Assembly (NCBI GenBank): GCA_937863605.1
Contig: CALMGN010000034.1
Span: forward strand, 1 to 59,764
DNA length: 59,764 nt
Direction of reading: 5' to 3'
Source of the DNA: an uncultured Anaerolineaceae bacterium
GTDB taxonomy: Bacteria > Chloroflexota > Anaerolineae > Anaerolineales > Anaerolineaceae
Positions 43,415 to 52,142 of the stretch are shown in pieces; positions within the stretch are counted from its first letter, which is position 1; each line of letters opens with the position of its first letter. The notes beneath the pieces were generated by a model that searched no databases, was not told the DNA's origin, and worked only from the letters and a program-made list of their open reading frames with translations. The position numbers were made by a program, and so were the translations under genes.

Positions 43415-43747
43415 ATGGAAACATCCCGAATGCGAATTGGCCTGATGCAAGTGGTCATCATTCTTCTGGCGTTGATTGCAGCTGGTATTCACCTTTCGCT
43501 CTTATTTCCAGACGTGGTATTCATCTTGAACGGTCTGGGCTACCTTAGTTTGACTGCTGCTTATTTTTTGCCGCTGCCAATCCCCTTCTTGCAAGACCGC
43601 AAACGATTGGTGCGCTTTGCCTTGATCGGCTACACCGCTTTGACTTTGATTCTGTGGCTGGTCATCGGACAACGCACCCCGCTTGGTATTTTCACAGCCG
43701 TTGTCGAAGCGTTGTTGATTGTCTTGCTGGTTTTTCAACGCCCATAA
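43415..43747 (+). CDS. Small four-helix membrane protein
   Basis: 110 residues from ATG 43415, preceded by an ideal AAGGAGGAAAC. About four hydrophobic helices (12-30, 33-53, 65-85, 88-108) with a short basic loop QDRKRLVR between helices two and three. No family is recognised. It precedes ribA by 51 bases in the same direction and could be the first gene of that unit, perhaps as a membrane component, but this is inferred from position only. Confidence 0.7.
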   Translation: METSRMRIGLMQVVIILLALIAAGIHLSLLFPDVVFILNGLGYLSLTAAYFLPLPIPFLQDRKRLVRFALIGYTALTLILWLVIGQRTPLGIFTAVVEALLIVLLVFQRP

Positions 43748-43798
43748 GGTGCGTGCCAACATTACCGATGGCTTGATCCGGTGTAAAAAGGAATATCC

Positions 43799-44452
43799 AT
43801 GGTCGAAATCCTAAAAATAAAACGCATTGTCCAGGCGCGGATCCCAACGGATGCCGGTGAATTTCAATTGTGTCTGTATGCCAATAATCGCGACGAAAAA
43901 GAACATCTGGCATTGGTGCATGGGGCCGTCGATCAGCAAAACGATGTACCGGTGCGCATTCACTCGGAATGTTTTACCGGTGATGTGCTTGGCTCGCGGC
44001 GTTGCGACTGCGGCGAGCAGCTCCAGCTGGCGATGGACTATATTGCCGGGCAGACAAAGGGCGTGATGGTTTATTTGCGACAGGAGGGACGCGGAATCGG
44101 CTTGCTTGAAAAGCTGCGGGCTTACAATCTGCAGGACAGCGGTTATGACACCGTTGAGGCCAATCTGGCGCTGGGGCACTCCGAGGACGAGCGCGAATAC
44201 AGCATGGCGGCTGCCATCCTGCAGGATTTAGGTGTGCAGTCGGTCCAGCTTATGACCAACAACCCTGACAAAATTAGCGGGCTCGAATCGCTTGGCGTAC
44301 AGGTGACAGGCCGCCTTCCGCTGGTAGCGACTGTCACCGAAGAGAATGCCGCTTATCTGCTGACCAAGGCGCGCCGCATGAATCACTTGCTGGATGCAGG
44401 CCTATTTTTCCAGGCTGAACCGGTTTCTACCAATGGCCATGGACCCCGCTGA
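43799..44452 (+). CDS. ribA: GTP cyclohydrolase II
   Basis: 217 residues, a stand-alone RibA without the DHBP synthase domain. The zinc site is in ECFTGDVLGSRRCDCGEQL (three Cys), the catalytic region is YLRQEGRGIGLLEKLRAYNLQ, and LMTNNPDKISGLESLGV is the GTP/phosphate contact. It converts GTP to the diaminopyrimidinone ribosyl phosphate, formate and pyrophosphate. Normally this starts riboflavin synthesis. Here the next genes point to a modified pathway. It overlaps the following reductase gene by 20 bases. No FMN riboswitch was seen upstream. Confidence 0.95.
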   Translation: MVEILKIKRIVQARIPTDAGEFQLCLYANNRDEKEHLALVHGAVDQQNDVPVRIHSECFTGDVLGSRRCDCGEQLQLAMDYIAGQTKGVMVYLRQEGRGIGLLEKLRAYNLQDSGYDTVEANLALGHSEDEREYSMAAAILQDLGVQSVQLMTNNPDKISGLESLGVQVTGRLPLVATVTEENAAYLLTKARRMNHLLDAGLFFQAEPVSTNGHGPR

Positions 44453-45155
44453 TACCGCCCAGACCTTCCCGTGGCTCGATGCGGCTGAAACCGTGACTCG
44501 CGAGCGTTCCTGGCCGTGGGTTACCTTAAGCTACGCCCAATCACTGGACGGCAGCATCGCGGTGGAGCGTGGCAAGCCCTTCGAAATCAGTTCGCCCGAA
44601 ACCATGCAGTTAACCCACCGCCTGCGGGCCGCGCATGATGCTATTCTGGTTGGGATTGGCACGGTCCTGGCGGATGACCCGCAGTTGAATGTGCGCCTGG
44701 CAGATGGCAGGGATCCGCAACCGATCATTTTGGATTCACACCTGCGCACCCCGCTCGATAGCCGCCTGATGCAGCGTTCTGACCTACACCCCTGGATCGT
44801 CTGTTCACCTGAACCCCTGAATGGCCAGGGCAGGGCATTGGCTGAAGCCGGTGCGCGGCTGCTGCGCGTGGGACTGGTCGCCGATGGGCGCCTGCTCCTG
44901 CCGCAGCTGTTAAACTCCCTTTCCGTGCTTGGAATCACATCCTTAATGGTCGAAGGAGGTTCTCAGGTTATTTCGTCGTTTCTGAAAGCCAGACTGGTGG
45001 ATTGGGCGGTCGTCACCATCTCACCACGTTGGTCGGGCGGTGTGCCGGCAGTTGACCGGGGGGAAGCCTCACACGGCGACCTGCCGCACCTGATCGACCC
45101 ACAATATCAGCAGTACGGACCGGACCTGGTGGTATCGGGGAAGGTAGCGCAATGA
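44433..45155 (+). CDS. RibD C-terminal-type pyrimidine/pteridine reductase
   Basis: 240 residues from ATG 44433. It holds only the reductase half of RibD (DHFR-like fold): WVTLSYAQSLDGSIA, the HRLRAAHDAILVGIGTVLADDP substrate/NADPH segment, and LMVEGGSQVISSFL. The deaminase half is missing. Stand-alone forms, as in fungi and archaea, reduce the ribosylamino-pyrimidine made by GTP cyclohydrolase II before deamination; others act on pterins. It overlaps both neighbours, so the set is translated as one unit. Its true substrate is open. Confidence 0.88.
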   Translation: MAMDPADTAQTFPWLDAAETVTRERSWPWVTLSYAQSLDGSIAVERGKPFEISSPETMQLTHRLRAAHDAILVGIGTVLADDPQLNVRLADGRDPQPIILDSHLRTPLDSRLMQRSDLHPWIVCSPEPLNGQGRALAEAGARLLRVGLVADGRLLLPQLLNSLSVLGITSLMVEGGSQVISSFLKARLVDWAVVTISPRWSGGVPAVDRGEASHGDLPHLIDPQYQQYGPDLVVSGKVAQ

Positions 45156-46183
45156 TTACTGGACAATTAGTCTATTTCACCTCCCCAGGGCAGGTAACGA
45201 TCCAGCCGGAGATGCTAGCGCCGCCGGGGGTGGGAGAGGTATTGGTGCAAACAACGCTCAGCGCTGTCAGTTCCGGCACCGAGTCGCTGGTTTTTCAGGG
45301 ACTGGCGCCGGAGGACATGGAGCTGGATGCTACCATCAGCAGCCTACGCGGCAATTTTCGCTACCCGTTCAAGTACGGGTATGCCTGCGTTGGGCGGGTA
45401 GCCATGCTTGGCCCGGGCGTGACCGAGGAATGGCTGGGACGCCGCGTTTTTGCCTTTAACCCGCACGAGAGCCACTTCATCGCCAACCTGGATACCCTGA
45501 TTCCATTGCCCGACGACCTCACAGATGAGGACGCTGCCTTTCTTGCCAATATGGAGACTGCCATCAACTTTATCCATGACGGCGCCCCGTTAATTGGCGA
45601 GGCGGTGCTCGTGTTTGGTCTTGGCGTGGTGGGTATGTTGACTCTGGCCCAACTGGTGCGCTTTCCGTTGGCGCACCTTTTCGCGCTGGACCGCTATCCC
45701 CTGCGCCGGAAAATCGCCTCCGAGTTGGGCGACGTGCAGGTATTGAACGCTGATGACCCGGCAGTCGTCTCCGATTTGCACGGCGCACTGGTGGAGCAAG
45801 GCTTTGCCAGACGCGGCGCTGACCTGGTGTATGAAATCAGCGGGTCGCCGGATGTCCTAAACCAGGCAATAAATTCTGCCGGTTACCACGGCCGGGTGGT
45901 GATCGGATCGTGGTACGGGCGTAAGAAAGTAGTGCTCGACCTGGGTGGCCCTTTCCACCGCAACCGCATCCAAATGGTCAGCAGCCAGGTGAGCAGCCTG
46001 GCGCCGGAGATCAGCGGCCGTTGGACCAAAGAGCGCCGCCTGGCGCTAGCGCTCGAGTCGCTGTCTGCGATCCACCCTGCCAACTGGATTACCCACCGCT
46101 ATCCCTTCACCGAGGCGGCCGCGGCCTACCAGCAGCTGGTACTGCGGCCGGAGGAATCCTTCCAGATTGTCCTGACCTATTAG
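45152..46183 (+). CDS. Medium-chain (zinc-type) dehydrogenase-like protein
   Basis: 343 residues, MDR superfamily. The GroES-like N-terminal part (about 25-130) has SSGTESLVFQG and YGYACVGRVAMLGPGV. The nucleotide domain has VLVFGLGVVGMLTLAQ (Gly motif) and LFALDRYPLRRKIA. The classical catalytic zinc Cys/His ligands of alcohol dehydrogenases are not clearly present (Ser and Glu in SSGTES instead of GxCxxD), so catalysis may not need zinc. The start overlaps the reductase gene by 4 bases. It probably oxidises or reduces an intermediate of this cluster, with NAD(P)H. Confidence 0.88.
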   Translation: MITGQLVYFTSPGQVTIQPEMLAPPGVGEVLVQTTLSAVSSGTESLVFQGLAPEDMELDATISSLRGNFRYPFKYGYACVGRVAMLGPGVTEEWLGRRVFAFNPHESHFIANLDTLIPLPDDLTDEDAAFLANMETAINFIHDGAPLIGEAVLVFGLGVVGMLTLAQLVRFPLAHLFALDRYPLRRKIASELGDVQVLNADDPAVVSDLHGALVEQGFARRGADLVYEISGSPDVLNQAINSAGYHGRVVIGSWYGRKKVVLDLGGPFHRNRIQMVSSQVSSLAPEISGRWTKERRLALALESLSAIHPANWITHRYPFTEAAAAYQQLVLRPEESFQIVLTY

Positions 46184-47073
46184 GGGAACACGAAATCGGG
46201 GCGCTGATAGAATGGGCGAATGCGTTCGATGGCGGCGCGGGTAACGGCCTGCGGGTCTGGGTCTGTCAGCAATTCGCGGCCCGGGATGGGAGGCAGAATG
46301 TCAACATGGACGTGGACAGGCCAAAGATTTGGGAAATAAACCTTCGCCAAAATTTGCAGCGTGGCAGCCAGACGCTGACGGTCCTTGAGTTGCCGACGCA
46401 ATTTGGTCAGTGGATGACGCAGCGATTGCGGTGCTATCACCCCGGATACGATGACGGGCAAAACTTGCAGGTCCGGCACCAGGCGGATGAAAATACCCGT
46501 ACTGGGCGACCAGTTCTCGAGTGCAGTAACCGCACCCGGCATCACGCGCGGGTCGGGGTCAATTTGACCGCCGGGAAAGGTAAGCACGGCGCCGCCGGTA
46601 CGCAGGTAACGCGCGGTCTGCCGAATGACTTCGCTGCGTCCATCATTTTCGGGAACAAAGAACAGGTATGGGCAGGTTGCCGGCAGCGCAGCCAGGAACG
46701 GACGTTCAGCCGCCAGGACACGCAAGTCGGGGCGCGGCAACGCGGCAAACAAGGCGACCGTGTCCACCATGCCAGGATGGTTGGGAAGGATCAACAGCGG
46801 TCCGCTGGCGGGCAGGTGTTCCGCTCCGTGGATTTCACAGCTCTTGACATAAGTGGACAAAAGGCGGCGCGCACCGCCAGCCAGGCCAAGTTCACGGACG
46901 CCCCGGTCATAGTCCAGCACCTGACGGGCAAACAGTCGCGCCGGGCGGTGAAACAGCGGTCCAAGCAGCCGTCTCCCGGAGGCAAGATTGCGCCAGCCAA
47001 GCGAGATTAGCATATCATCGATGTTGATGCGGATCAGGGCTTGCTCGCTTTCGTGATATTCGTCCGGCTGCAT
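46180..47073 (-). CDS. PlsC-like acyltransferase
   Basis: 297 residues. The acyltransferase signature is NHPGMVD (HX4D), followed by RVLAAERPFLAALP, FFVPENDGR and the FPGGQIDPDP block in place of the usual FPEGTRS. The family moves acyl chains onto glycerol phosphate, phospholipids or other hydroxylated lipids at the cytoplasmic face of the membrane. It is on the opposite strand to the pteridine-type cluster. Its stop overlaps the end of the dehydrogenase gene by 4 bases and its start is divergent from the PTPS gene, so it may be independent of that pathway. Confidence 0.82.
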   Translation of the reverse strand: MQPDEYHESEQALIRINIDDMLISLGWRNLASGRRLLGPLFHRPARLFARQVLDYDRGVRELGLAGGARRLLSTYVKSCEIHGAEHLPASGPLLILPNHPGMVDTVALFAALPRPDLRVLAAERPFLAALPATCPYLFFVPENDGRSEVIRQTARYLRTGGAVLTFPGGQIDPDPRVMPGAVTALENWSPSTGIFIRLVPDLQVLPVIVSGVIAPQSLRHPLTKLRRQLKDRQRLAATLQILAKVYFPNLWPVHVHVDILPPIPGRELLTDPDPQAVTRAAIERIRPFYQRPDFVFP

Positions 47074-47110
47074 GCTATGATTATAGTATCCAAGCTATTT
47101 GGAGGGTGAT

Positions 47111-47488
47111 ATGTACCGTGTTTCAGTTCAGAAAGCGTTTACAGCCCGGCACTATCTGATCGGCGGGGACTGGGGCGTAGAAAATCAGCTGCATGCGCAC
47201 CCCTATCGCCTTGAGATTGAATTGAGCGGCTATGACCTGGATCAGCACCAGTACCTGGTCGATATTGTGGCGATCGAAAACGTGCTGGAACAACAGATCG
47301 CGCTGGTGCGGGAGAAAACCTTGAACGACTTGCCAGCCTTCGCCGGGGTGAACCCGTCTCTGGAGTATTTTGCGCGTTGGCTGTGCGAGTCGCTTTCTGC
47401 CAAAATGATTGCCGGCAATATTCAGCGGGTGGCCGTACGTCTGTGGGAAAATGATGCCGCCTGGGCAGGCTACGAATTGGAGCGCTGA
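47111..47488 (+). CDS. 6-pyruvoyl-tetrahydropterin synthase-like protein with Glu for catalytic Cys
   Basis: 125 residues from ATG 47111 (GGAGGG in front). The T-fold zinc triad is complete: His14 in FTARHYL and His28/His30 in LHAHPYRLE. The usual CxxxHGH motif is ExxxHAH (Glu24, NQLHAH), so the catalytic Cys of PTPS and QueD is replaced by Glu. This replacement is known in PTPS-III, which makes the folate precursor 6-hydroxymethyl-dihydropterin. The substrate should be a pterin triphosphate. It forms an unbroken series with the next two genes. Confidence 0.85.
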   Translation: MYRVSVQKAFTARHYLIGGDWGVENQLHAHPYRLEIELSGYDLDQHQYLVDIVAIENVLEQQIALVREKTLNDLPAFAGVNPSLEYFARWLCESLSAKMIAGNIQRVAVRLWENDAAWAGYELER

Positions 47489-48580
47489 GTGCGAGTCGGA
47501 TTGGTCATCTACGGCAGCCTGGATACGCTTTCCGGCGGCTATTTGTTCGATCGCAAGCTTGTCGAGTCGCTTCGGGTAGCCGGGGACACGGTCGAGGTGA
47601 TTAGCCTGCCCCCAGTGAGCTACGGACAGGCGCTCGGGCAAAATTACTCGCGGTCGATCCGGCGTAAGCTGGCCGCTCTGCAGGTCGATTTGCTGCTGGA
47701 GGATGAATTGAACCATCCGTCCTTATTCGCGCTCAACCGCTGGCTGCAGCACCAGGTGAGAGTGCCCCTCATTGGCATCGTCCATCACCTGCGCAGCAGT
47801 GAACAACACAGCCGGCTGCTGCGACGGTTGTATCGCGGCATAGAACGCCAGTTTCTGGAGTCGCTGGACGGGTACATTTTTAACAGTCAATCCACGCGGC
47901 AGGCGGTGAGCAGGCTTGCGCCGCATCAAAAACCGTTCGTAGTTGCGACGCCCGGCGGGGATGGGCTGGAAGAGTGGAAGCTTGGCGAGAATTTTAATGC
48001 GCATAGCCAGAATGATACCTCAAGTGTTCAAAACAACCGGCTGGAAATCCTATTCGTCGGCAACTTGACAGAGCGCAAGGGGCTGCATACTTTGCTCACC
48101 GCGCTTGGCAGGTTGCCATCAGAGCAATGGCGCCTGCGGGTGATTGGACGGGAAGTTGACCCGACATACACCCAGCACTGTAAAACAATCTCATTTATCG
48201 CCGGATTAGATGGACGGGTTCAATTTCTGGGCGCATTGAGCGATGCCGACCTGGTGCATGCCTACCGCACCAGTCAGCTGCTGGTGGTGCCCTCCACTTT
48301 TGAAGGCTTTGGCATTGTCTATCTGGAAGCCATGCGCTGGGGGGTTGTACCAATCGCAGGGGCGGCCGGGGGCTCCAGCGAGATCATCCAGCACGGCGTC
48401 AACGGTTGGCTGGTACCGCCCGGAGATGCAGAGAGCCTGGCAGCCCTCATCAGGAATGTCTGCCGAAACCCGGAAATTTTCCATTCCATGAGCCAGGCTG
48501 CCTGTCAGCGCTTCACTGAATTTTCCACCTGGCGACAGACCACAGACAACATTCGTCAATTCTTTTTGGCCCAGTTTTGA
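47489..48580 (+). CDS. Glycosyltransferase family 4 (GT-B)
   Basis: 363 residues, GTG start immediately after the PTPS stop. The N-terminal half has LVIYGSLDTLSGGYLFDRKL and VPLIGIVHHLRSSEQ. The C-terminal half carries ILFVGNLTERKGLHTLLTAL and the donor-binding EX7E motif in STFEGFGIVYLEAMRWG, followed by AAGGSSEIIQHGVNGWLVPPGD. This is typical of retaining GT4 enzymes using nucleotide sugars. Adjacent to the pteridine-type genes it may glycosylate their product, as in cyanobacterial pterin glycosides. A role in cell-surface glycan synthesis is the alternative. Confidence 0.9.
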   Translation: MRVGLVIYGSLDTLSGGYLFDRKLVESLRVAGDTVEVISLPPVSYGQALGQNYSRSIRRKLAALQVDLLLEDELNHPSLFALNRWLQHQVRVPLIGIVHHLRSSEQHSRLLRRLYRGIERQFLESLDGYIFNSQSTRQAVSRLAPHQKPFVVATPGGDGLEEWKLGENFNAHSQNDTSSVQNNRLEILFVGNLTERKGLHTLLTALGRLPSEQWRLRVIGREVDPTYTQHCKTISFIAGLDGRVQFLGALSDADLVHAYRTSQLLVVPSTFEGFGIVYLEAMRWGVVPIAGAAGGSSEIIQHGVNGWLVPPGDAESLAALIRNVCRNPEIFHSMSQAACQRFTEFSTWRQTTDNIRQFFLAQF

Positions 48581-48593
48581 CACAGGATAGAAG

Positions 48594-49568
48594 ATGGACT
48601 ATTCCTTTCAGCGCTACCTGAATGCTAAACGAACGGTCGATGACCGGGCGCTGAACCGCACGGTTTGGCAGACGATGCTCAAACAGCTTGAGGACCGCAG
48701 TTCGACCCAACCACTGCAGGTGATAGAGATCGGCGCGGGCACTGGCACCATGTTGCATCGGCTGGTCGAGTGGGGTGCGCTAAAACGTGGGACGTACCTG
48801 GGAATTGACTCGGACGCCACCAACATTCAGTCCGCACTGAGTGACTTACCCGCCTGGGTAGAAGCTCAAGGTCTGGCATGTACCCCCGCTCCAGACGGAT
48901 TTGATCTTTCCGGGCGGGAGTTCCAACTGCGGGCGAGTTTCCAAACCAGGGAGGTCGCTAATGTGGTGGCAAAACCAGGAGGCCAAGGTTATGACCTGCT
49001 GGTCGCCAATGCTTTTTTGGACCTGGTCGATCCGTCCGCGTTACTGACGCAATTTGGACAGTGGATGCTGCGGGGCGGATTGGGCTATTTCTCGATCAAT
49101 TTCGACGGGTTAACCCACTTCGAGCCGCAGCTTGATCCAGAATTGGAAGAAAAGATCATCGGACTGTATCACCAGTCGATGGACGACCGTCGGGTGGATG
49201 GACAGCCTACCGGTGGCAGTCAGACCGGACGGCATTTGTACAATCAGCTCCGCGCCTCCGGCTGGGAGCTGATAGCCGCTGGGGCATCGGACTGGGTGGT
49301 ACATCCGGTCAGCGGGGGTTACCCGGCCGATGAAGCCTATTTTTTGACTCACATTCTGCATTTTTTCGAGGTAACGCTTGCCGGGAACCCGGAACTGGAT
49401 CCGCTGGCGTTTCAACGCTGGCTGGCAGCCCGCCGCCAGCAGATCAAAGACGCCGAGTTATTTTTTGTAGTCCACCAACTGGATTACCTGGCACGCTGGC
49501 CTTTTGATGACCCGCGGCTGCCTGGGGAACCCCTGCTGCCAGCTCGCCCGGTCCAACCGATGAATTGA
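48594..49568 (+). CDS. SAM-dependent methyltransferase
   Basis: 324 residues. The SAM pocket is LQVIEIGAGTGTMLHRL (motif I, about 40-56), with YLGIDSDATNIQSAL as motif II and YDLLVANAFLDLVD after it. The C-terminal half (LFFVVHQLDYLARWP) is not typical of a known subfamily, so the acceptor is unknown. It lies 13 bases after the glycosyltransferase and ends the cluster that began with ribA. It may methylate the cluster's final product. It is cytoplasmic. Confidence 0.85.
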   Translation: MDYSFQRYLNAKRTVDDRALNRTVWQTMLKQLEDRSSTQPLQVIEIGAGTGTMLHRLVEWGALKRGTYLGIDSDATNIQSALSDLPAWVEAQGLACTPAPDGFDLSGREFQLRASFQTREVANVVAKPGGQGYDLLVANAFLDLVDPSALLTQFGQWMLRGGLGYFSINFDGLTHFEPQLDPELEEKIIGLYHQSMDDRRVDGQPTGGSQTGRHLYNQLRASGWELIAAGASDWVVHPVSGGYPADEAYFLTHILHFFEVTLAGNPELDPLAFQRWLAARRQQIKDAELFFVVHQLDYLARWPFDDPRLPGEPLLPARPVQPMN

Positions 49569-49605
49569 GGTACAATTAGCCCACCATCGGTTGGAGGACT
49601 CCTTT

Positions 49606-50154
49606 TTGAAAAAATTTTTCCGGTATTTCTTCTTTCTGCTCATCATTCCCGGGCTGATTATTGCGCTCGACCAGTACACCAAGTCTATCGTGCGGCAAAA
49701 TTTGGCACTGGGGGAGAGCTGGATGCCCTGGCAAGAGCTGGCGCCTTATGCGCGCATCCTGCACTGGTACAACAAAGGCGTTGCTTTTGGCATGTTCCAG
49801 GAAGGTGGCATTATTTTCATCCTCCTGCCAATCATTATTGTCGTCGGCATCATTGTTTATTTTCCACGCATCCCCAACCAGGAATGGACTTTGCGTCTCG
49901 CCTTGAGTATGCAATTGGGCGGCGCTATTGGCAACCTGATCGACCGCATCACCATCGGTCATGTCACTGATTTTATTTCGATCGGATCATTTCCGGTCTT
50001 CAACGTAGCCGATTCAGCGATTACTGTCGGAACGATCGTCCTGGTACTGGGAGTCTGGCTGCAGGAAAAACGCGAGAAAGCGGAACGGGAAAAAGCTGCG
50101 CAGACAGACGCCAATCCAACCGACACGCTTTCGGAATATCGCGAGCTTTCATGA
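49606..50154 (+). CDS. lspA: Lipoprotein signal peptidase
   Basis: 182 residues from TTG 49606, chosen because GGAGG at 49593-49597 is ideally spaced for it and lies inside the longer frame. Four helices and the aspartic protease pair: Asp113 in GGAIGNLIDRI and Asp136 in NVADSAITVG. The N-terminal LDQYTKSIV is also conserved. It removes the signal peptide of diacylated prolipoproteins in the membrane. This fits the several lipoproteins encoded in the window. The C-terminus has a charged tail. It overlaps rluD by 4 bases. Confidence 0.96.
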   Translation: MKKFFRYFFFLLIIPGLIIALDQYTKSIVRQNLALGESWMPWQELAPYARILHWYNKGVAFGMFQEGGIIFILLPIIIVVGIIVYFPRIPNQEWTLRLALSMQLGGAIGNLIDRITIGHVTDFISIGSFPVFNVADSAITVGTIVLVLGVWLQEKREKAEREKAAQTDANPTDTLSEYRELS

Positions 50155-51074
50155 TAGGCCAGGTTGTCGAGTTCATCCAGCCCGGCCCGGGTGCCGAGCG
50201 GCTGGATAAAGTGTTGGTAGCGCGAATGCCGGATTTCTCCCGCTCGCGTCTGCAGGCGCTGATCAAAGACGGCATGGTCATGGTGGGGGATACCGTTGCG
50301 GGGAAAGCCGGTCAACAAGTCGAACCCGGTCAGTATGTGCGCGTGGAAGTTCCGCCCACTGCACCTAGTATCCTTCGGCCCGAGGCCATCCCGCTGGATG
50401 TTGTGTTTGAAAATGACGACCTGATGGTGATCAATAAGCCTGCCGGAATGGTGGTTCATCCCTCCTTCGGGCACGCCAGCGGCACCCTGGTGCATGCCGC
50501 CCTGGCCCACGACCCCAATCTGGAAGGGGTGGGCGGCGAGCAGCGTCCCGGGATTGTTCACCGGCTGGACAAAGATACCTCTGGATTGATTCTGATTGCC
50601 AAAAATGACCTCTCTCACCGCTGGCTGCAAGATCAATTCCGCCTGCGCAATGTTAAAAAGGTTTACCTGGCACTGGTGGACGGGCTGCCCCCGACCCCGG
50701 AAGGCCGTATCGAAGCAGCCATTGCCCGCGATCCGTCACACCGCAAGCGCATGGCGGTTGTTGCGAATGACCGCGGACGTGAATCAATCACCGAGTACCA
50801 GACACTGGAAACCTTTCCAGCCCATACCCTGATCGAAGCCCATCCATTGACCGGCCGGACGCATCAAATTCGCTTGCACCTGGCCTTTCTTGGCACGCCA
50901 ATCGTTGGCGACAAAGTGTACGGGCATCGCAACCCGACCATACCCCTGGATCGGCACTTCCTGCATGCCGCCCGTTTGACCATTCAACTGCCAGGCGAGA
51001 AGTCGGTGCGTACCTTTGACGCACCGCTACCCCCTGATTTGAGTCAAATCCTCCAAGACCTGCGCCACCGCTAA
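50151..51074 (+). CDS. rluD: RluD-like 23S rRNA pseudouridine synthase
   Basis: 307 residues. An N-terminal S4 domain (ERLDKVLVARMPDFSRSRLQALI), then the RluA-type catalytic core with RPGIVHRLDKDTSG (Asp140) and GRTHQIRLHLAFLGTPIVGD. It isomerises uridines in 23S rRNA. The exact sites, normally 1911/1915/1917 for RluD, are inferred. The start overlaps lspA by ATGA, a very common lspA-rluD pairing in bacteria. Confidence 0.95.
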   Translation: MIGQVVEFIQPGPGAERLDKVLVARMPDFSRSRLQALIKDGMVMVGDTVAGKAGQQVEPGQYVRVEVPPTAPSILRPEAIPLDVVFENDDLMVINKPAGMVVHPSFGHASGTLVHAALAHDPNLEGVGGEQRPGIVHRLDKDTSGLILIAKNDLSHRWLQDQFRLRNVKKVYLALVDGLPPTPEGRIEAAIARDPSHRKRMAVVANDRGRESITEYQTLETFPAHTLIEAHPLTGRTHQIRLHLAFLGTPIVGDKVYGHRNPTIPLDRHFLHAARLTIQLPGEKSVRTFDAPLPPDLSQILQDLRHR

Positions 51075-51103
51075 CTTATTCCCCTCAAGCGAGGTAAATC
51101 TTC

Positions 51104-52141
51104 ATGGAATCCATTGTTGATCTGCGCTCCGACACTGTCAGCCATCCAACTCCAGCCATGCGTGAAGCGATGTACCGCGCCGAAGTCGGCGATGACGTCC
51201 TGGGAGAAGACCCGACCATCAACCGGCTGGAAGAAATGGCGGCTGAAAAAATGGGCAAACAGGCCGGGTTGTTCGTCCCATCGGGGACGATGGGCAATCT
51301 GGCGGCAGTGTTGGCGCACTGCCAGCGCGGCGAAGAAGCCATCATGGGTAATCTGGGTCACACCTACTTATTCGAAGCCGGCGGAATTTCAGCTTTAGGC
51401 AGCGTATTTGCCAACACGCTGCCAAACTTGCCAGACGGTACGCTTAACCTGGACGAGGTTCGTCTCGCCATCCGCGGGCGGGATATCCACCAACCGGTAA
51501 CCCGGCTGCTGATCCTTGAAAATACGCATAACCGCTGCGGCGGGGTAGTGCTGACGCCTGAGTACATGCGGGCTGCGGGTGAACTGATGCATTCCAAGGG
51601 GCTTAAACTGCACCTGGACGGGGCGCGGGTATTCAATGCCGCGGCAGCCCTGGGCGTAAAGGCAGCCGATTTGGCGGCAGATGCCGATTCAGTCACGTTT
51701 TGCTTGAGCAAAGGGCTGTGCGCCCCAGTTGGTTCGGTGTTGTGTGGCAGCACTGAATTTGTTGCCAGCGCACGGCGCATTCGCAAACAATTAGGCGGAG
51801 GCATGCGGCAGGCAGGTGTCCTGGCGGCTGCCGGTATCGTCGCACTGGAACAGATGGTGGAGCGGCTGCCGGAAGATCATGCCCGAGCTAAACGGCTGGC
51901 TGATGGGTTGGCGAATATCCCGGGAATTGAATTTCCGCTCGGTTATCCGCAATCCAACATGGTTTTTGTGCAGTTGAGCCAGAATATACCGTTTAATGCC
52001 AGTGAGATTGCATCCCGGCTTCTCACACACGGCATTAAGGTTGGCGTGACCGGACCGCGCATGTTCCGCATGGTATTGCACTACTGGGTGGATGACAGCG
52101 GTGTTGAAGATACACTGAAAGCCTTCCGGACGATTCTTTAG
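51104..52141 (+). CDS. ltaE: Low-specificity L-threonine aldolase
   Basis: 345 residues. A fold-type I PLP enzyme: IDLRSDTVSHPTPAMR-type start (VDLRSDTVSHPT), GDDVLGEDPTINRLEE, HLDGARVFNAA (cofactor Asp-Arg contact) and Lys203 in FCLSKGLCAPVGS as the Schiff-base lysine. It splits threonine or allo-threonine to glycine and acetaldehyde in the cytoplasm. It stands 29 bases after rluD. It converges with the GGDEF gene, with a single base between the stops. Confidence 0.94.
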   Translation: MESIVDLRSDTVSHPTPAMREAMYRAEVGDDVLGEDPTINRLEEMAAEKMGKQAGLFVPSGTMGNLAAVLAHCQRGEEAIMGNLGHTYLFEAGGISALGSVFANTLPNLPDGTLNLDEVRLAIRGRDIHQPVTRLLILENTHNRCGGVVLTPEYMRAAGELMHSKGLKLHLDGARVFNAAAALGVKAADLAADADSVTFCLSKGLCAPVGSVLCGSTEFVASARRIRKQLGGGMRQAGVLAAAGIVALEQMVERLPEDHARAKRLADGLANIPGIEFPLGYPQSNMVFVQLSQNIPFNASEIASRLLTHGIKVGVTGPRMFRMVLHYWVDDSGVEDTLKAFRTIL

Positions 52142-52142
52142 G

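Noticed and set aside
43748-43798. FMN riboswitch before ribA
   Set aside because: The gap is too short and the conserved FMN elements are absent here and in the 43067-43414 stretch.
46021-47010. 329-codon plus-strand ORF
   Set aside because: It lies antisense to the acyltransferase with its HPGMVD motif and also overlaps the end of the dehydrogenase. Composition is not protein-like.
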